Assembly (NCBI GenBank): GCA_013399855.1 | Contig: VXAY01006162.1 | Span: 884,924 to 948,923 of the forward strand | Direction of reading: 5' to 3' | DNA length: 64,000 nt | DNA from: Oxyruncus cristatus | Lineage: Eukaryota > Chordata > Aves > Passeriformes > Cotingidae | Shown here: piece by piece, positions 52,201 to 60,799 of the stretch | Numbering within the stretch: position 1 is the stretch's first letter | Layout of the letters: the number at the start of each line of letters is the position of its first letter | Position numbers and translations under genes: made by a program | Notes under the pieces: model-generated | Seen by the model: only the letters and a program-made list of their open reading frames with translations | What the model was told of the DNA's origin: nothing | The model's database searches: none

Positions 52201-55200
52201 AATAGAGCTCTCAGAGAGGGTGGAAAACGATTTAATTGCCAGTTTTATAAAATTATAACAGCACAAGGTTCTGCGTACATACTCCTGCATACAGGAGATG
52301 AGGCAAACTCAGGCAGGTTAACCCAAATTTACCACAGCTTCTCACCCCATCAGTCCTTTTGGCTGTGTGGGACCACATAAAAACAAGCTGACAAATGGCA
52401 ATTCATAAAATATTGTGCAATCTGCACAGGAACAATACTGTAGCTCCAAAGTGGGTTTATTCTGCCAATGTTTGTGTCATATAAATGGTCCATTGTATGC
52501 AGAGAGCCCCTGAAATCTCACTCAAGCTTATTTATCGTTTCTTTGTTTAATGCAAGGAAATCCTGAGGTCTGAGCCTGTTGGTGCTTGTGAGGCACCTCT
52601 AACTGGGAAATAAAACACCTCTTTTAAGGTGACACCTTTGAGAGCCCTGAGAATGCTCTGGGCGTGCTTTGAGCTGGGTGGTACAACCTGCACAGGAAAG
52701 TGAAGCGAGGTCACACCCTGCTAGAAAACGTGTAGTTTGAGTGTGACCTAAAAACGTGATTTTCTCCCTGAGAAGCAGCTCCAGGGTTGCTATTTGGGCC
52801 AGTGACAGGAACCATCCACCACCCCCCTGTCCTCGGGGAGGTGGCTCAGTTTGGTGTGTGCCTTCACTCTCTGCAGGTACAAAATGCAGCTCTGGGTAGG
52901 AAGAGGTTTGCAGTTCTGATTCCATACCCTGGGTAGGAAATTCTGCCGTGTAGAGAGGTCCTGGGGTTACTGCTCCGGTTGGGAAGGAGTCCTGAGCACT
53001 GGGAGCTGCACTTGAGCTGTCCTTTTACATTAGGACTTCATGCAGCAACCAGCAGTTTGTTCTGTGTACAGAGTATCAGGCAGTAGCCTCAGTCCATGCC
53101 CTGTGTGAGGTTATTAAATGCTTCAGATGCACTTCCAAGAACACGCACGCACACAAAGAAAGAAGACACAGCTATAAACTGTATTCTGAACATGCTGTAG
53201 AGAATTACAGTGCTGGGTATAGTCCCCAGGGCTAAAACCATATGCTTTTGAAGCTTGTGTTGTGTAACTGTTTCAGGCTCTTGCTTTCAGTAGAGATCTG
53301 TTCATTCTGAAGTGTATCCACTGTATCCTTCCCTCATTTTAATCCGTTTAAAAGATTGGAAATTTTTCCTGTGATTGTACCTAAATTCTTCCCCAGGTTT
53401 AAGTCCTAGGAATTAGTTACTGCCGGGTGGTATTTTGTACCCTAAGAGCTGCCCTTCTTTGATTTTATTACTTTACTTTCTCCCCATGACATTCAAAGGT
53501 TGTTTTACCTGTCCAGCCTCCATTCTGCTCAACGAGCAGCAGCAGAGATGCTTTCAAATGTATTTTGAATAATCTCCACATTTGATTTGAATATGTAAAA
53601 CAGCCACCCCCCTGTCAACCTCTTTCGTGCAGGATTATGTTCCACTGGGGAAAACAGATTTTCTTGTTTGAATGTAGTTCTGCCAGCCTGTCTTCAGAGC
53701 GGTTTTGGTTTTGTTCTTTCGGATAGTGCTTATAAAAAAAGAGGAGGGGATGGTTCAGAGTTGTGTAATGTCAGCCAAAGCTGTATGGGATGAAAAGCTA
53801 TTTCAGGATATTACATTTGACCTGGGAATTGCGTTGTTTCAGTTTCAGGCCGAGGGCGTATTGTCTTGCAGACAGTGATGAGGAGTCCTCCAGCGCCGGC
53901 TCTTCAGAGGAAGACGATGCTCCTGAGCCGGCAGGAGAGAAGCAGGTGGCTCCAGGAGCAGAAGGGTGAGCTGGTTAATCCTTCCCTCCCCCATGCACCC
54001 GATGCCTTGCTCAGTCCTGGCACGCTGTGTGTCCCACAGAGTGTGAGTGGACTGAGCGTGTTTGCAATGAAGCAAACACAACTGCAGAGCAAAGAGCAGC
54101 AGTGCAGCCAGTGCTGCCAACAAAGGGAGCTGCTGTGCTGAGTGCTGTGCTGTGCTGGGAGCACTGGGCACTGCACAGGGGCCCGTCCTGGGCTCCACCG
54201 GCCGCCTTCCAGTCTCTTCACCATTCACAAATGACGTTACTGGAAGAGCCAAGTCACAGGGCCAGAGCACCTCTGGGGACCTTCCCCAGCATGTCCTGCC
54301 TGGTAGCAAAGCCAGGAACAGGATTTTGTGTGTGAACTGTATGCAGTGTTACACCCATGCTGATCCTGCTGATCCATATTTCCAGTGTGTTCTTTTCTTG
54401 AAGGAAACAACTGTTCCTTGAGCCTCGCTTTCTTCTCAGTTTTGTGTTGCTGGCTTTTTTCTTGGGGTTTTTTTGGGTTTTTTTGTTTTTTTTTTATTTC
54501 TGGTGATCTCTGAGTGTCTGGGCTGTGCAATACTGCCCTCTGATGCTGCGCACGAGTTTCAAAGGATATTTCCCAACATCAGCGTTGCCACGTCACTCCT
54601 TGTTTTGGCTGCTGTTCTGATTTTTGGCTTTCTGCATCTGATTGCAATTGTGCTATGCAGTGAGAAAGCTGTAGTCAGCCAGAAATGTCTCAGACAATCA
54701 CAGTGATTCCCATGACTGAACACATCCCTGATTTTTACAGTGAATGTACCAGAGTCTTCGTGGCTTATTCAAAATGTTCCAGGGAGTTCCCTCAGTTTTA
54801 TTCCCATACACTTTTGAAAACTGTGTGAAGAGTTGTTGGAATTAATGCATTTGATGCATTTCATATCTTCTAAAAATTCATAGATCATATAGAGAGCTCT
54901 TTATCAAGAGGACAAAGAAAGAGAATGAAGAATTTTTATGTAGAATACTGAAAGAAAGAATCTGCATTACTACCACTATAGAATCTGATGAGCTGATGAG
55001 AGAGTAACTACTTTCTCTAAGTAAAAATACAGCTAAGTATAAAATCCAAAAGTTGAAATTAATTCACCCTTTTTATATCAGCTGAGGAGTTTCTTGCCCT
55101 TGTGTTTTGTACGAAGGAGAAAACACTGTGAAAGTCTGTATAAGAATGTGGGGGTTTTTGGTTCCCCCCAACCTCAACAGGAAAATGGCATTTCCTTGGG

Positions 55201-57370
55201 AAGGTTATCTCTGGTACATAACATCAAGAGCCATAATTAGCTATGATATAGTGGGTGGAAAATACCAAATATGCTATTCTTGGAGGATATATTTCCAACA
55301 CGAGATAGGGGTGAGAAAAGACAGATTCAGCCCTTCTAGAATCTGTTTTAGAAGCCAGGAATGCCTGACACGTTTGCCAGGAAAAGCCCTCTTCTTTCAG
55401 GCATAGTTAACCATTTTTGGAATATCCTTCCACCCTCTGGTAAAACTGTTTTCCTCTTCTTTATCGACACCTTTATACTTCTAAAGGCTACAGTACCTTA
55501 AAATGAAAACTTTTCTGTTCAGCACACACTGTTAAATAATTAGACATGATGGTTGAGCCTTCTAAGCTGATGATTTGTGCCTGTCTTGCTACACCAGTGT
55601 CTCGACAGTTTTGTTTGAGTGGTAGTAGACAAGGTGTCATTTCCCATGCCAGCTTGCTGGCATAAGTGATGGAAGTGTATTTGCAGTTTTAAAAAGTGCT
55701 GTGTTTCCAGTGCCACGTGGGAAGGAGTGTTCAGCCTGCAAAGAATTTCTGCCAGACACTTGTAGCTGACAGAACACAGCTACTGGGTGCAGGCTCTGGT
55801 AGGTGCTGCTTGGCCATGCATCTCTTTAGAATTTTTATATCAAAGTTTAATGATTTAATAAAAAATCCATGGCTGTCTGAGTAGTGTAAGAAAATTACCT
55901 TACTGTCCTTTTTTTCTGTTCTCCATTTAAGGTATGTCGGAGGATCTCGGACAAGTAAGCTCATGAGAATTGTGGATAAAATCACCAAGTCAAAATACTT
56001 TCAGAAAGCAACAGAGACTGAGTTTATTAAGAAGAAAATTGAAGAGGTCTCCAATACTCCATTGCTGCTAACAGTTGAAGTCCAGGAGTGCAGAGGAACA
56101 CTAGTGATTAACATTCCACCTCCACCCACTGACAGAATATGGTAAGAGGAACTTAGTTGCAGGTTGTGCTATTGAAGGGATTGCAGCTGAGAAAAAAGGT
56201 AGAGTCTGGCTGAAGTGGGTTCTGGAAGAGAACAGACTAGTAGTAAATGAGGTAGGAAGTGCTGTCAAGAGGAAATTGAGCTACACATTTGAGTATTTGC
56301 TTTGTTGGAGTGTCTGTAATAAAACCTGCTCTGTGCTCTCGCCCAAGGTACGGCTTCCGAAGGCCTCCCTACCTGGAGTTAAAAGCACGGCCAAAACTCG
56401 GAGAGAGAGAAGTGACTCTGGTTCATGTGACAGACTGGATAGCAAGGAAATTGGAGCAGGAGTTCCAGGTGTGTGTCCTGTACATCTTTATTTCATCGAT
56501 GATAGTTTTGAGCAATTTGATTTGAAGTTAGTTGGTGTCCTCCACTGCTCCTGTTAGGTGTTAAAAACTCACCTGAAACTGCCTTCTGGGATGGTCTCAA
56601 GATTGTGTGTAGGCCTGGGTGGCCAGAATTAATTCTAGACATGAAAATATCTTTTTTTTTTTTTGAGATTGGTACCATGGTAGAATTTGTAGTACTCAAA
56701 TAAAAACATAATCCTACGTGTTCTTTAAATGGTAAGAGCACCCAACTGTTTTCAAAAATGAAGAACAGATACTAAGAGAGGTACTAAGGTGTCCTGTCAC
56801 TAATTCACTGAAAATAATTCTTAAAAATCACATTGACTGTAGCAAACAATGGGAAAAAACCTCCAAATACATGTAGGATGGGAAGACTGACCAGATTGAT
56901 TCTGTACAATCGACCAGAAATCAAAACCATCTATTTCACTAAAAGTACAGTGTGAAAGTACCTGGCTAAGAGCTGAGAAGGCAACACAGTGGGGAAAGGT
57001 GGTGATTTTTTCTGTAGTACTTTTTTAATTTAATGGGATTTGTGAAGATACTGATATTTCTGAGCTTCATTTACAAGTGTAACACAACAAAATGGCCTGA
57101 ATTAATGGGCACTGCACTGACTGGAACAATGCTGAACTCGAGAATCTTTTGTCTGGAAATTTGTTGTATTTTTTAACTGAAAAAATTGCAAAACTAAGGT
57201 TTCAAGTGACAGATGAAGCGTAACCTGATTTAATTGTGTCTTTCTCGCAGAAAATCTTTGTCATGCCAAACATGGATGATGTTTATATTCCTTTAATGCA
57301 CTCAGCCATGGATCCCCGCTCGTCCGCGTGCCCTCAAGATCTGAGCACGGAGGCCTCTGATCAACCATGA
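32654..57370 (+). CDS. TEX2: TEX2, SMP-domain ER lipid-transfer protein (complete, 11 coding exons)
   Basis: The joined exons are 32654-34282, 40304-40504, 41688-42024, 43138-43385, 44715-44864, 46186-46285, 50069-50201, 53843-53965, 55932-56141, 56348-56468 and 57251-57370. They total 3372 nt, giving 1123 residues, close to the human length of about 1130. All introns are GT-AG and every junction keeps frame. Visible parts are an acidic run at residues 45-52, a long Ser/Pro-rich region with two LVKSLSTD copies (189, 215), and a hydrophobic hairpin at about 470-511. A PH-like region follows at about 544-715, and then the SMP lipid-binding domain from about 815 to 1095, interrupted by an acidic Ser/Glu linker near 943-968. 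TEX2 is the animal relative of yeast Nvj2. It sits in the ER membrane at contacts with other organelles and moves lipids through the SMP tunnel. The start is chosen at the first in-frame ATG of the exon (G at -3), matching the family N-terminus. No frameshift or stop is seen. Confidence 0.97.
34283..40303 (+). other. TEX2: TEX2 intron 2 (non-coding)
   Basis: This is a 6.0-kb GT-AG intron. It contains a poly-pyrimidine stretch near 36497-36545. Nothing in it looks like an exon, RNA gene or intact repeat. Confidence 0.8.
40304..40504 (+). CDS. TEX2: TEX2 coding exon 2 (residues 544-610)
   Basis: Acceptor CTCTAG and donor AAG/GTGAGA; phase 0 at both ends. It encodes the start of the PH-like region (GWMNEIYNYDPETYHATLTH and onward), which is almost identical across vertebrates. 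The six codons after Lys610 in the open frame are intronic. Confidence 0.96.
40505..41687 (+). other. TEX2: TEX2 intron 3 (non-coding)
   Basis: A 1.2-kb GT-AG intron with nothing recognisable inside. Confidence 0.8.
41688..42024 (+). CDS. TEX2: TEX2 coding exon 3 (residues 611-722, split codon)
   Basis: Acceptor CCTTCAG and donor TCAG/GTACTC, phase 1. It begins ISLVPKSLARKRIWNKKYPI and contains a Lys/Glu-rich loop of low conservation. It ends with the PH-type C-terminal helix (LYLFGRTGREKEEWFQRFLL), the clearest hallmark of the PH-like fold here. Confidence 0.95.
42025..43137 (+). other. TEX2: TEX2 intron 4 (non-coding, AT-rich part)
   Basis: A 1.1-kb intron with a TA-dinucleotide stretch near 42448-42475 and an AT-rich block rich in TAATTA-type homeodomain-like words at about 42595-42745. 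Confidence 0.7.
43138..43385 (+). CDS. TEX2: TEX2 coding exon 4 (residues 723-805)
   Basis: Acceptor AATTTAG completes the split Gly codon; donor AAG/GTAATG, phase 0. It encodes the linker between the PH-like and SMP parts. This includes the conserved LTHSRSSSKG and GNVRQKMLLDYNVYM words, with a poorly conserved Ser/Pro tail. Confidence 0.95.
43386..44714 (+). other. TEX2: TEX2 intron 5 (non-coding)
   Basis: A 1.3-kb GT-AG intron with no recognisable internal feature. Confidence 0.8.
44715..44864 (+). CDS. TEX2: TEX2 coding exon 5 (residues 806-855), start of SMP domain
   Basis: Acceptor TTTTCCAG and donor AAG/GTACCT, phase 0. An acidic run (EEAEEEEQE) leads into WVNALLGRIFWDFLGEKYW, the N-terminal helix of the SMP lipid-transfer domain, almost unchanged from mammals. 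Confidence 0.96.
44865..46185 (+). other. TEX2: TEX2 intron 6 (non-coding)
   Basis: A 1.3-kb GT-AG intron with nothing recognisable inside. Confidence 0.8.
46186..46285 (+). CDS. TEX2: TEX2 coding exon 6 (residues 856-888), SMP domain
   Basis: Acceptor CCTTGCAG and donor AGAG/GTAAAG, phase 1. It encodes LPYFMNELTLTELDMGIAVP and onward, a core SMP beta-strand segment. The open frame continues into the intron beyond the donor. Confidence 0.96.
46286..50068 (+). other. TEX2: TEX2 intron 7 (non-coding)
   Basis: A 3.8-kb GT-AG intron with a short TG repeat near 49918-49931 close to its 3' end. No exon or RNA gene is recognised. Confidence 0.8.
50069..50201 (+). CDS. TEX2: TEX2 coding exon 7 (residues 889-932), SMP domain
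   Basis: Acceptor TATTTTAG and donor GAAGG/GTAAGG, phase 2. It encodes LWVDLEMSYNGSFLMTLETK and onward, part of the SMP beta-sheet that lines the lipid tunnel. It is near-identical to mammals. Confidence 0.96.
50202..53842 (+). other. TEX2: TEX2 intron 8 (non-coding)
   Basis: A 3.6-kb GT-AG intron with a C-run/A-run/G-run block near 51371-51404 and a pyrimidine run near 51747-51766. It ends in the tandem acceptor TTTCAGTTTCAG. Confidence 0.8.
53843..53965 (+). CDS. TEX2: TEX2 coding exon 8 (residues 933-973), acidic linker
   Basis: Acceptor TTTCAG at 53842, with a second in-frame CAG at 53848; donor GAAGG/GTGAGC, phase 2. It encodes a short basic-aromatic piece and then a Ser/Asp/Glu-rich loop (DSDEESSSAGSSEEDDAPEP) that interrupts the SMP domain. 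I chose the upstream acceptor because the family protein has the two extra residues there. Where mammals have Cys after the Gly, this sequence has Phe. Confidence 0.93.
53966..55931 (+). other. TEX2: TEX2 intron 9 (non-coding)
   Basis: A 2.0-kb GT-AG intron with T-rich runs near 54468-54498. No other feature is recognised. Confidence 0.8.
55932..56141 (+). CDS. TEX2: TEX2 coding exon 9 (residues 974-1043), SMP domain
   Basis: Acceptor TTTAAG (AAG, slightly weak) and donor ATATG/GTAAGA, phase 2. It encodes KITKSKYFQKATETEFIKKK and onward and the TVEVQECRGTLVINIPPPPT strand, the most conserved part of the SMP domain. Confidence 0.96.
56348..56468 (+). CDS. TEX2: TEX2 coding exon 10 (residues 1044-1084), SMP domain
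   Basis: The 206-bp intron before it ends in CCCAAG. The split Trp codon is completed and YGFRRPPYLELKARPKLGER follows, then the WIARKLEQEFQ helix. Donor CAG/GTGTGT, phase 0. Confidence 0.95.
56469..57250 (+). other. TEX2: TEX2 intron 11 (non-coding)
   Basis: A 0.8-kb GT-AG intron with a T run near 56650-56664 and no further feature. Confidence 0.8.
57251..57370 (+). CDS. TEX2: TEX2 coding exon 11 (residues 1085-1123 and stop)
   Basis: Acceptor TTTCTCGCAG. It begins KIFVMPNMDDVYIPLMHSAM, the conserved SMP C-terminus. The tail then diverges from mammals but ends in the same Asp-Gln-Pro. The stop TGA is at 57368-57370. Confidence 0.95.
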   Translation, partial: KIFVMPNMDDVYIPLMHSAMDPRSSACPQDLSTEASDQP

Positions 57371-57719
57371 CATGTGAAGACTCTTGCAGTTTACAGTATT
57401 ATAAAAGTTACTCTCATGGTTTTATAAACTGTGCTGTAGTTCTCATCCTTAACTTGTGCCACTTTCCCCCCTCCCCAGGACTATGCCCATACCTTTGTGC
57501 TCACTTGCCTGGTTATTGTTCCCGTGTACTTCAGCTCCATGAAGTTCCATTCCATTAAGCTGTTGATTTATTTTTGTACTGGCTGCCATCAGGATTTTAA
57601 CTGGGAGGCTGAAATGACCTGTTCTTTGGGGGAGGGAGGAGGAACTGAAATGTAATAGATCAAGGAGCTCCTTGACGCACCTTTTGTTCAGCTTATGTTT
57701 TCGTGCTCTGTTACTGTGC

Positions 57720-57725
57720 ATTAAA
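57720..57725 (+). terminator. TEX2: proximal poly(A) signal ATTAAA
   Basis: This is the common variant hexamer, 350 bp after the stop codon and followed by T/G-rich sequence (TTTGTTTGG) as expected of a cleavage site. Confidence 0.45.
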
Positions 57726-59276
57726 GCATTGAAAATTTGTTTGGCAGCAAAGGAACTGCGTGCCAAATGGGGAGAAAATCCTAAATAAGGAATGAATTTA
57801 TAAAACTGGAAGAATATTTTTCTTTCTCAGGCAGTTGGAGGTGTAGAATGAACTGTTTTATGTTCTTTCACTTCTGCAGTCAATAGCTTGTGTCAAGCAA
57901 TCGAAATATGAAACGCTTTCAGGATAAAAAGAATGTAAATTGGATGTATAGGTAATATTGTGACTCAATGTGGTATATACATATTACTTTTTTCATACAG
58001 AACTTGTGCTTTTTTTGGGAAGCAAGTAGCCATAAAACACAACTATCAGTGAAGGTGGGACTGTCAGATTTTTGTAAAAGGAGGAGGAAAAAAGTTGGTA
58101 AAGCCATGAGACCAAACCACAGCAAGCCGCCTTATAGTGAGGTACAATCACCTTGGTTCCTGATTAATTCTGAATGTTTCTAAAGACATGAGCACACACA
58201 CAAAATGCCAACACTGCACATTACCAGGAGTAGTTACCTTACTGTGCTTAGAGCCTCTTGCTACGACGAAACACCCGAGTTCTTTCTGAGGAGTTTGTTG
58301 CTGTGAGTCTTTCCCATCGCACTGTGTTTACACCCAAAGCATGGGCCCAAATCCTCCTGTCACAGCCCCAGACATCAAATCCCGTGGTGTTTGTGGGAAC
58401 AGCTGTGGCTGACAGATTTTGACCCCCTGCCCCATGCATTGGTTTTTAGGAATTCAAGCATTGCAGTTGTTCGAGCTGATTGATCATGATTAAAGACTTT
58501 CTGCTAATTAATGGCCAAAACTAAGGGGGAAGGGGGAACTGCCTTTTATTTCTGTCAGGTGTAATGATTCAAGGCTAAATGTACGCAGTAAATGCAAGAT
58601 TTGAACACTACATATCCACTCTTTAACACATGTAATATTTTTCTGATGCTCAGTGTTGCCAACTGTTCATGGATGTCAGAAAATGTTTTTAGTTTACAAA
58701 GAAGGTGAGTTTTGGCTCTCCTTTCATAACATGATTTCCTTTTTTTTTTTGCCTTTTTTTTTTTTAGAATTTTTTAAGAACTTTTTTGTACGTTTTGTTG
58801 TCACATTTGATTCAAATCAAAATTTCCATGTATAACTTGATGATTTACCATCTCTAAATGAAGCTATTCTATTGAAGGTTTTTTAAACAGCACCTTGCCT
58901 GAAACATAAAAAAGAAAACTAGCATTTAATATATTTAAAATTAATTCTATATTTGAACACCTATTTTGGTTACCTTTAATTGAAATATTAGTTATATTGA
59001 AATATACAGGTTATATTTGTTACCTGAACTCCTCCTTGACCATTCCAGGCTGTGTATATTCTGGGGTTTGCTGATTCTGTAGGCATTATTTGCCTTTCAT
59101 GAAGTCTGCATGTCTTGTACGCAGGTCTTTTCTATGAGTTAATTTCTATGTGCAATAACTACAGTCAAAGGACTAGATGCACTAATGTGTAAACAGATTT
59201 AGACTTACTACACAAGATTGTCATATTGCACTTCATAAACCGTGGGTAACTACAATCTGCTTGCTTTGTTTTATTA

Positions 59277-59282
59277 AATAAA
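59277..59282 (+). terminator. TEX2: distal poly(A) signal AATAAA
   Basis: A canonical hexamer in an A/T context, the best candidate for the long TEX2 transcript end. It is followed about 30 nt later by a T-rich element (AATTTTGTTTC). Confidence 0.55.
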
Positions 59283-59300
59283 TTTATCCCATGTCCAACA

Positions 59301-60300
59301 GTTCAGTTAAATTTTGTTTCTACAGCACTTAGCCATGATCCTGTGCAAGTTGTTCCAAAAACTTCATTAGAAAGGCAGTTTGCTGAGCGTGCCATGTGCT
59401 TGCAGATTTTTTATATATACACGTACTTGGTGATTATCACAATTCCAGGGGTAACCAGGGCTGAGACTGTTACAGTTTTAAAAGCCTAAATTTAATTTTA
59501 CTGTCCTTAATCACAGCAGTTACCGTGAAGCACATGCTTTAAAATCATGTATTTTATAGCTGTGGAAACCTTGAAAGGATTACCATGAATTAAAGAGAGG
59601 GTCTGCCCTTCCGTTAAATTCAAGAGCCTCTGTGAACTATCATCTTTTACAGAGTCTGCCTGGACTCTGCTGCTACTATTTTGTGTCCAATTGTGGCACC
59701 AGAATCGTTGTATATTTACAGAAAACACTGTACTTCTGTCTGCAGGACACCCTTAGCACCAGTATTAACAGACGGAAAAAATAGCAGCCCTTTAAAGAGC
59801 TGCAGGAGTCAAATTCCCATTTTATTTAAAGGTTGGGGTTTTTTTCTGGGTACATAAAGGACCCCCAGCCCTGGATGTGGTCCTCCTTCATATTCACCCA
59901 GCTGCTTTACTCCTGCAACAGCTTGGCAGGAATCCCAGGACTTGTGTTACTTTTTCCAAGACCCTTTTACAGCTGTAACCTGAACTACTGCAGGCAAAAA
60001 TTCCTGCCCCGGGCTGTTTTGGTTTAAGTCGCCCTGAACGGGGACAGATTGATCCGATCTCTCGCTGGCACCGCCCTTTCCAGCAGGGTTTGCATATCCC
60101 ACCCCCCAGCCGTGCGTCCCCGAAGGGTGGCACAGGGTGGCTCTGGCACACCAATGTCACTTGTTTTTAAAAGCGCCGCCCGGGAGGTGCCGAGCGGCCC
60201 CAGTTATGAACAAGCTTTCGCTGTAGCACCGCTGCTTGGCCGGCGGCGCCGAGCGGGCACCGCCGGGTCAAAGGCAGTGCGGGACCGCGCGGGAAGAACC
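59301..60300. other. spacer between convergent TEX2 and snoRNA host gene
   Basis: There is no supported gene in this kilobase. GC content and CpG rise from about 60000 toward the snoRNA gene. TEX2 (+) and the snoRNA host (-) end toward each other across it. An H/ACA snoRNA accompanies the C/D one in mammals (SNORA50C, as recalled); I could not recognise it here. Confidence 0.5.
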
Positions 60301-60304
60301 AGCC

Positions 60305-60584
60305 GGACACGATTTGGGGCACACAGCTTTATTTACCGCCGATCCCGATCTCCGCAGGGGCCCTGCAAGACACGGAGGGAAAAAGGGAGATTACACACGC
60401 GCCTCACCCCGGCCGCCCCGCGGGGTGGGCGCAGCCGGGGCGCTCAGTAGTAGGTTTGCTTCACGTATATCAGCAGTCTAACACGTGTCAAAAGACATCA
60501 TTGCGGCCCGGCCCGGCCTCACCCGGCCCGCCCTCCCCCTAACCCGATGCTGCGCTCACCTCCGCAACTAAGGAGAAAGAAAGG
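60305..60584 (-). ncRNA. SNHG25: SNHG25-like snoRNA host gene (two exons)
   Basis: Read on the - strand, a TATAAA (60612-60607) is followed 24-29 nt later by a pyrimidine TOP start (CCTTTCTTTCTCC, from 60584). Exon 1 ends at 60560 with CGGAG/GTGAGC. The 197-nt intron carries the snoRNA. The acceptor TGTCTTGCAG ends at 60363. Exon 2 begins GGCCCCTGCGG and contains AATAAA at 60333-60328, with cleavage expected near 60305-60315. A spliced TOP RNA of about 75-80 nt with no coding capacity is the usual design of snoRNA host genes, which are regulated with ribosomal-protein genes. It lies antisense to and just beyond TEX2, as SNHG25 does in mammals (recalled gene order). The name rests on the snoRNA and position, because host exons are not conserved. 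Confidence 0.85.
60440..60507 (-). ncRNA. SNORD104: box C/D snoRNA SNORD104
   Basis: On the - strand: C box AUGAUGU (60501-60495, last base off consensus), D' box CUGA (60473-60470), D box CUGA (60447-60444). GC-rich flanks can form a terminal stem with one mismatch. The guide before D', CACGUGUUAGACU, is complementary over 13 nt to the 28S rRNA segment AGUCUAACACGUG. The nucleotide paired five bases above D' is the C of AGUC, the site assigned to SNORD104 (28S C1327 in human numbering, from memory). The same guide text occurs in mammalian SNORD104. The D box lies about 80 nt before the 3' splice site, the preferred distance for intronic C/D snoRNAs. The guide before the D box (GCAAACCUACUA) has no target I can name. 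Confidence 0.9.
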
Positions 60585-60606
60585 CCGAGGGATCTCCGCG
60601 CTCCCG

Positions 60607-60612
60607 TTTATA
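60607..60612 (-). promoter_or_regulatory. SNHG25: TATA box of snoRNA host gene
   Basis: CTATAAA on the - strand, 24-29 nt before the TOP pyrimidine tract, the correct spacing for RNA polymerase II. Confidence 0.85.
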
Positions 60613-60618
60613 GAGCGG

Positions 60619-60671
60619 CCGGCCCCGCCCTCTTCGTGTTCTCCAATAGGATTCGAATCTGGGGGCACGTG
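60619..60671 (-). promoter_or_regulatory. SNHG25: proximal promoter: GC box, inverted CCAAT, E-box
   Basis: Upstream of the TATA box are a GC box (CCCCGCCC on +, about 60622-60629), CCAAT on the + strand at 60643-60647 (NF-Y type, inverted relative to the gene) and the palindromic E-box CACGTG at 60666-60671. E-boxes of this type bind Myc/USF and are common at ribosome-biogenesis genes. Confidence 0.65.
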
Positions 60672-60700
60672 CTGATCCGGGTGCTGCCGTGCGCGAGGGT

Positions 60701-60792
60701 GGGCGGGCCTGCGTGAGGGCAATGGGCGGGCCCGCGTGAGGGCAGTGGGCGGGGCCATGTGAGCGCGGTGGGCGGGAAGCGCTGAGGGGGCG
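60701..60792. repeat. four 23-bp tandem repeats, each with a GC box
   Basis: GGGCGGG recurs at 60701, 60724, 60747 and 60770, exactly 23 bp apart. Units 1 and 2 differ by two bases; units 3 and 4 are more diverged. Each carries an Sp1/KLF-type GC box. The array lies 90-185 bp upstream of the host-gene TATA box and may serve it, a divergent + strand transcript, or both. Confidence 0.85.
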
Positions 60793-60799
60793 CTGGGTG

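Larger units (their letters stand above)
57371..59300 (+). other. TEX2: TEX2 3'UTR (probable)
   Basis: This AT-rich sequence follows the stop codon. Poly(A) signals are ATTAAA at 57720-57725 and AATAAA at 59277-59282, so short (about 0.37 kb) and long (about 1.9 kb) 3'UTRs are both plausible. A strong pyrimidine tract ending in CCCCAG (57465-57479) looks like a splice acceptor but probably lies inside the UTR. Confidence 0.6.

Noticed and set aside
55107..55406. 99-codon + strand frame in TEX2 intron 9
   Set aside because: It lies wholly within an intron with no flanking splice signals in phase and no family resemblance.
60305..60450. Possible H/ACA snoRNA (SNORA50C) in the same host intron
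   Set aside because: Only about 80 nt remain between the D box and the acceptor, too little for an H/ACA RNA, and no H box or ACA hairpin pair could be recognised nearby.
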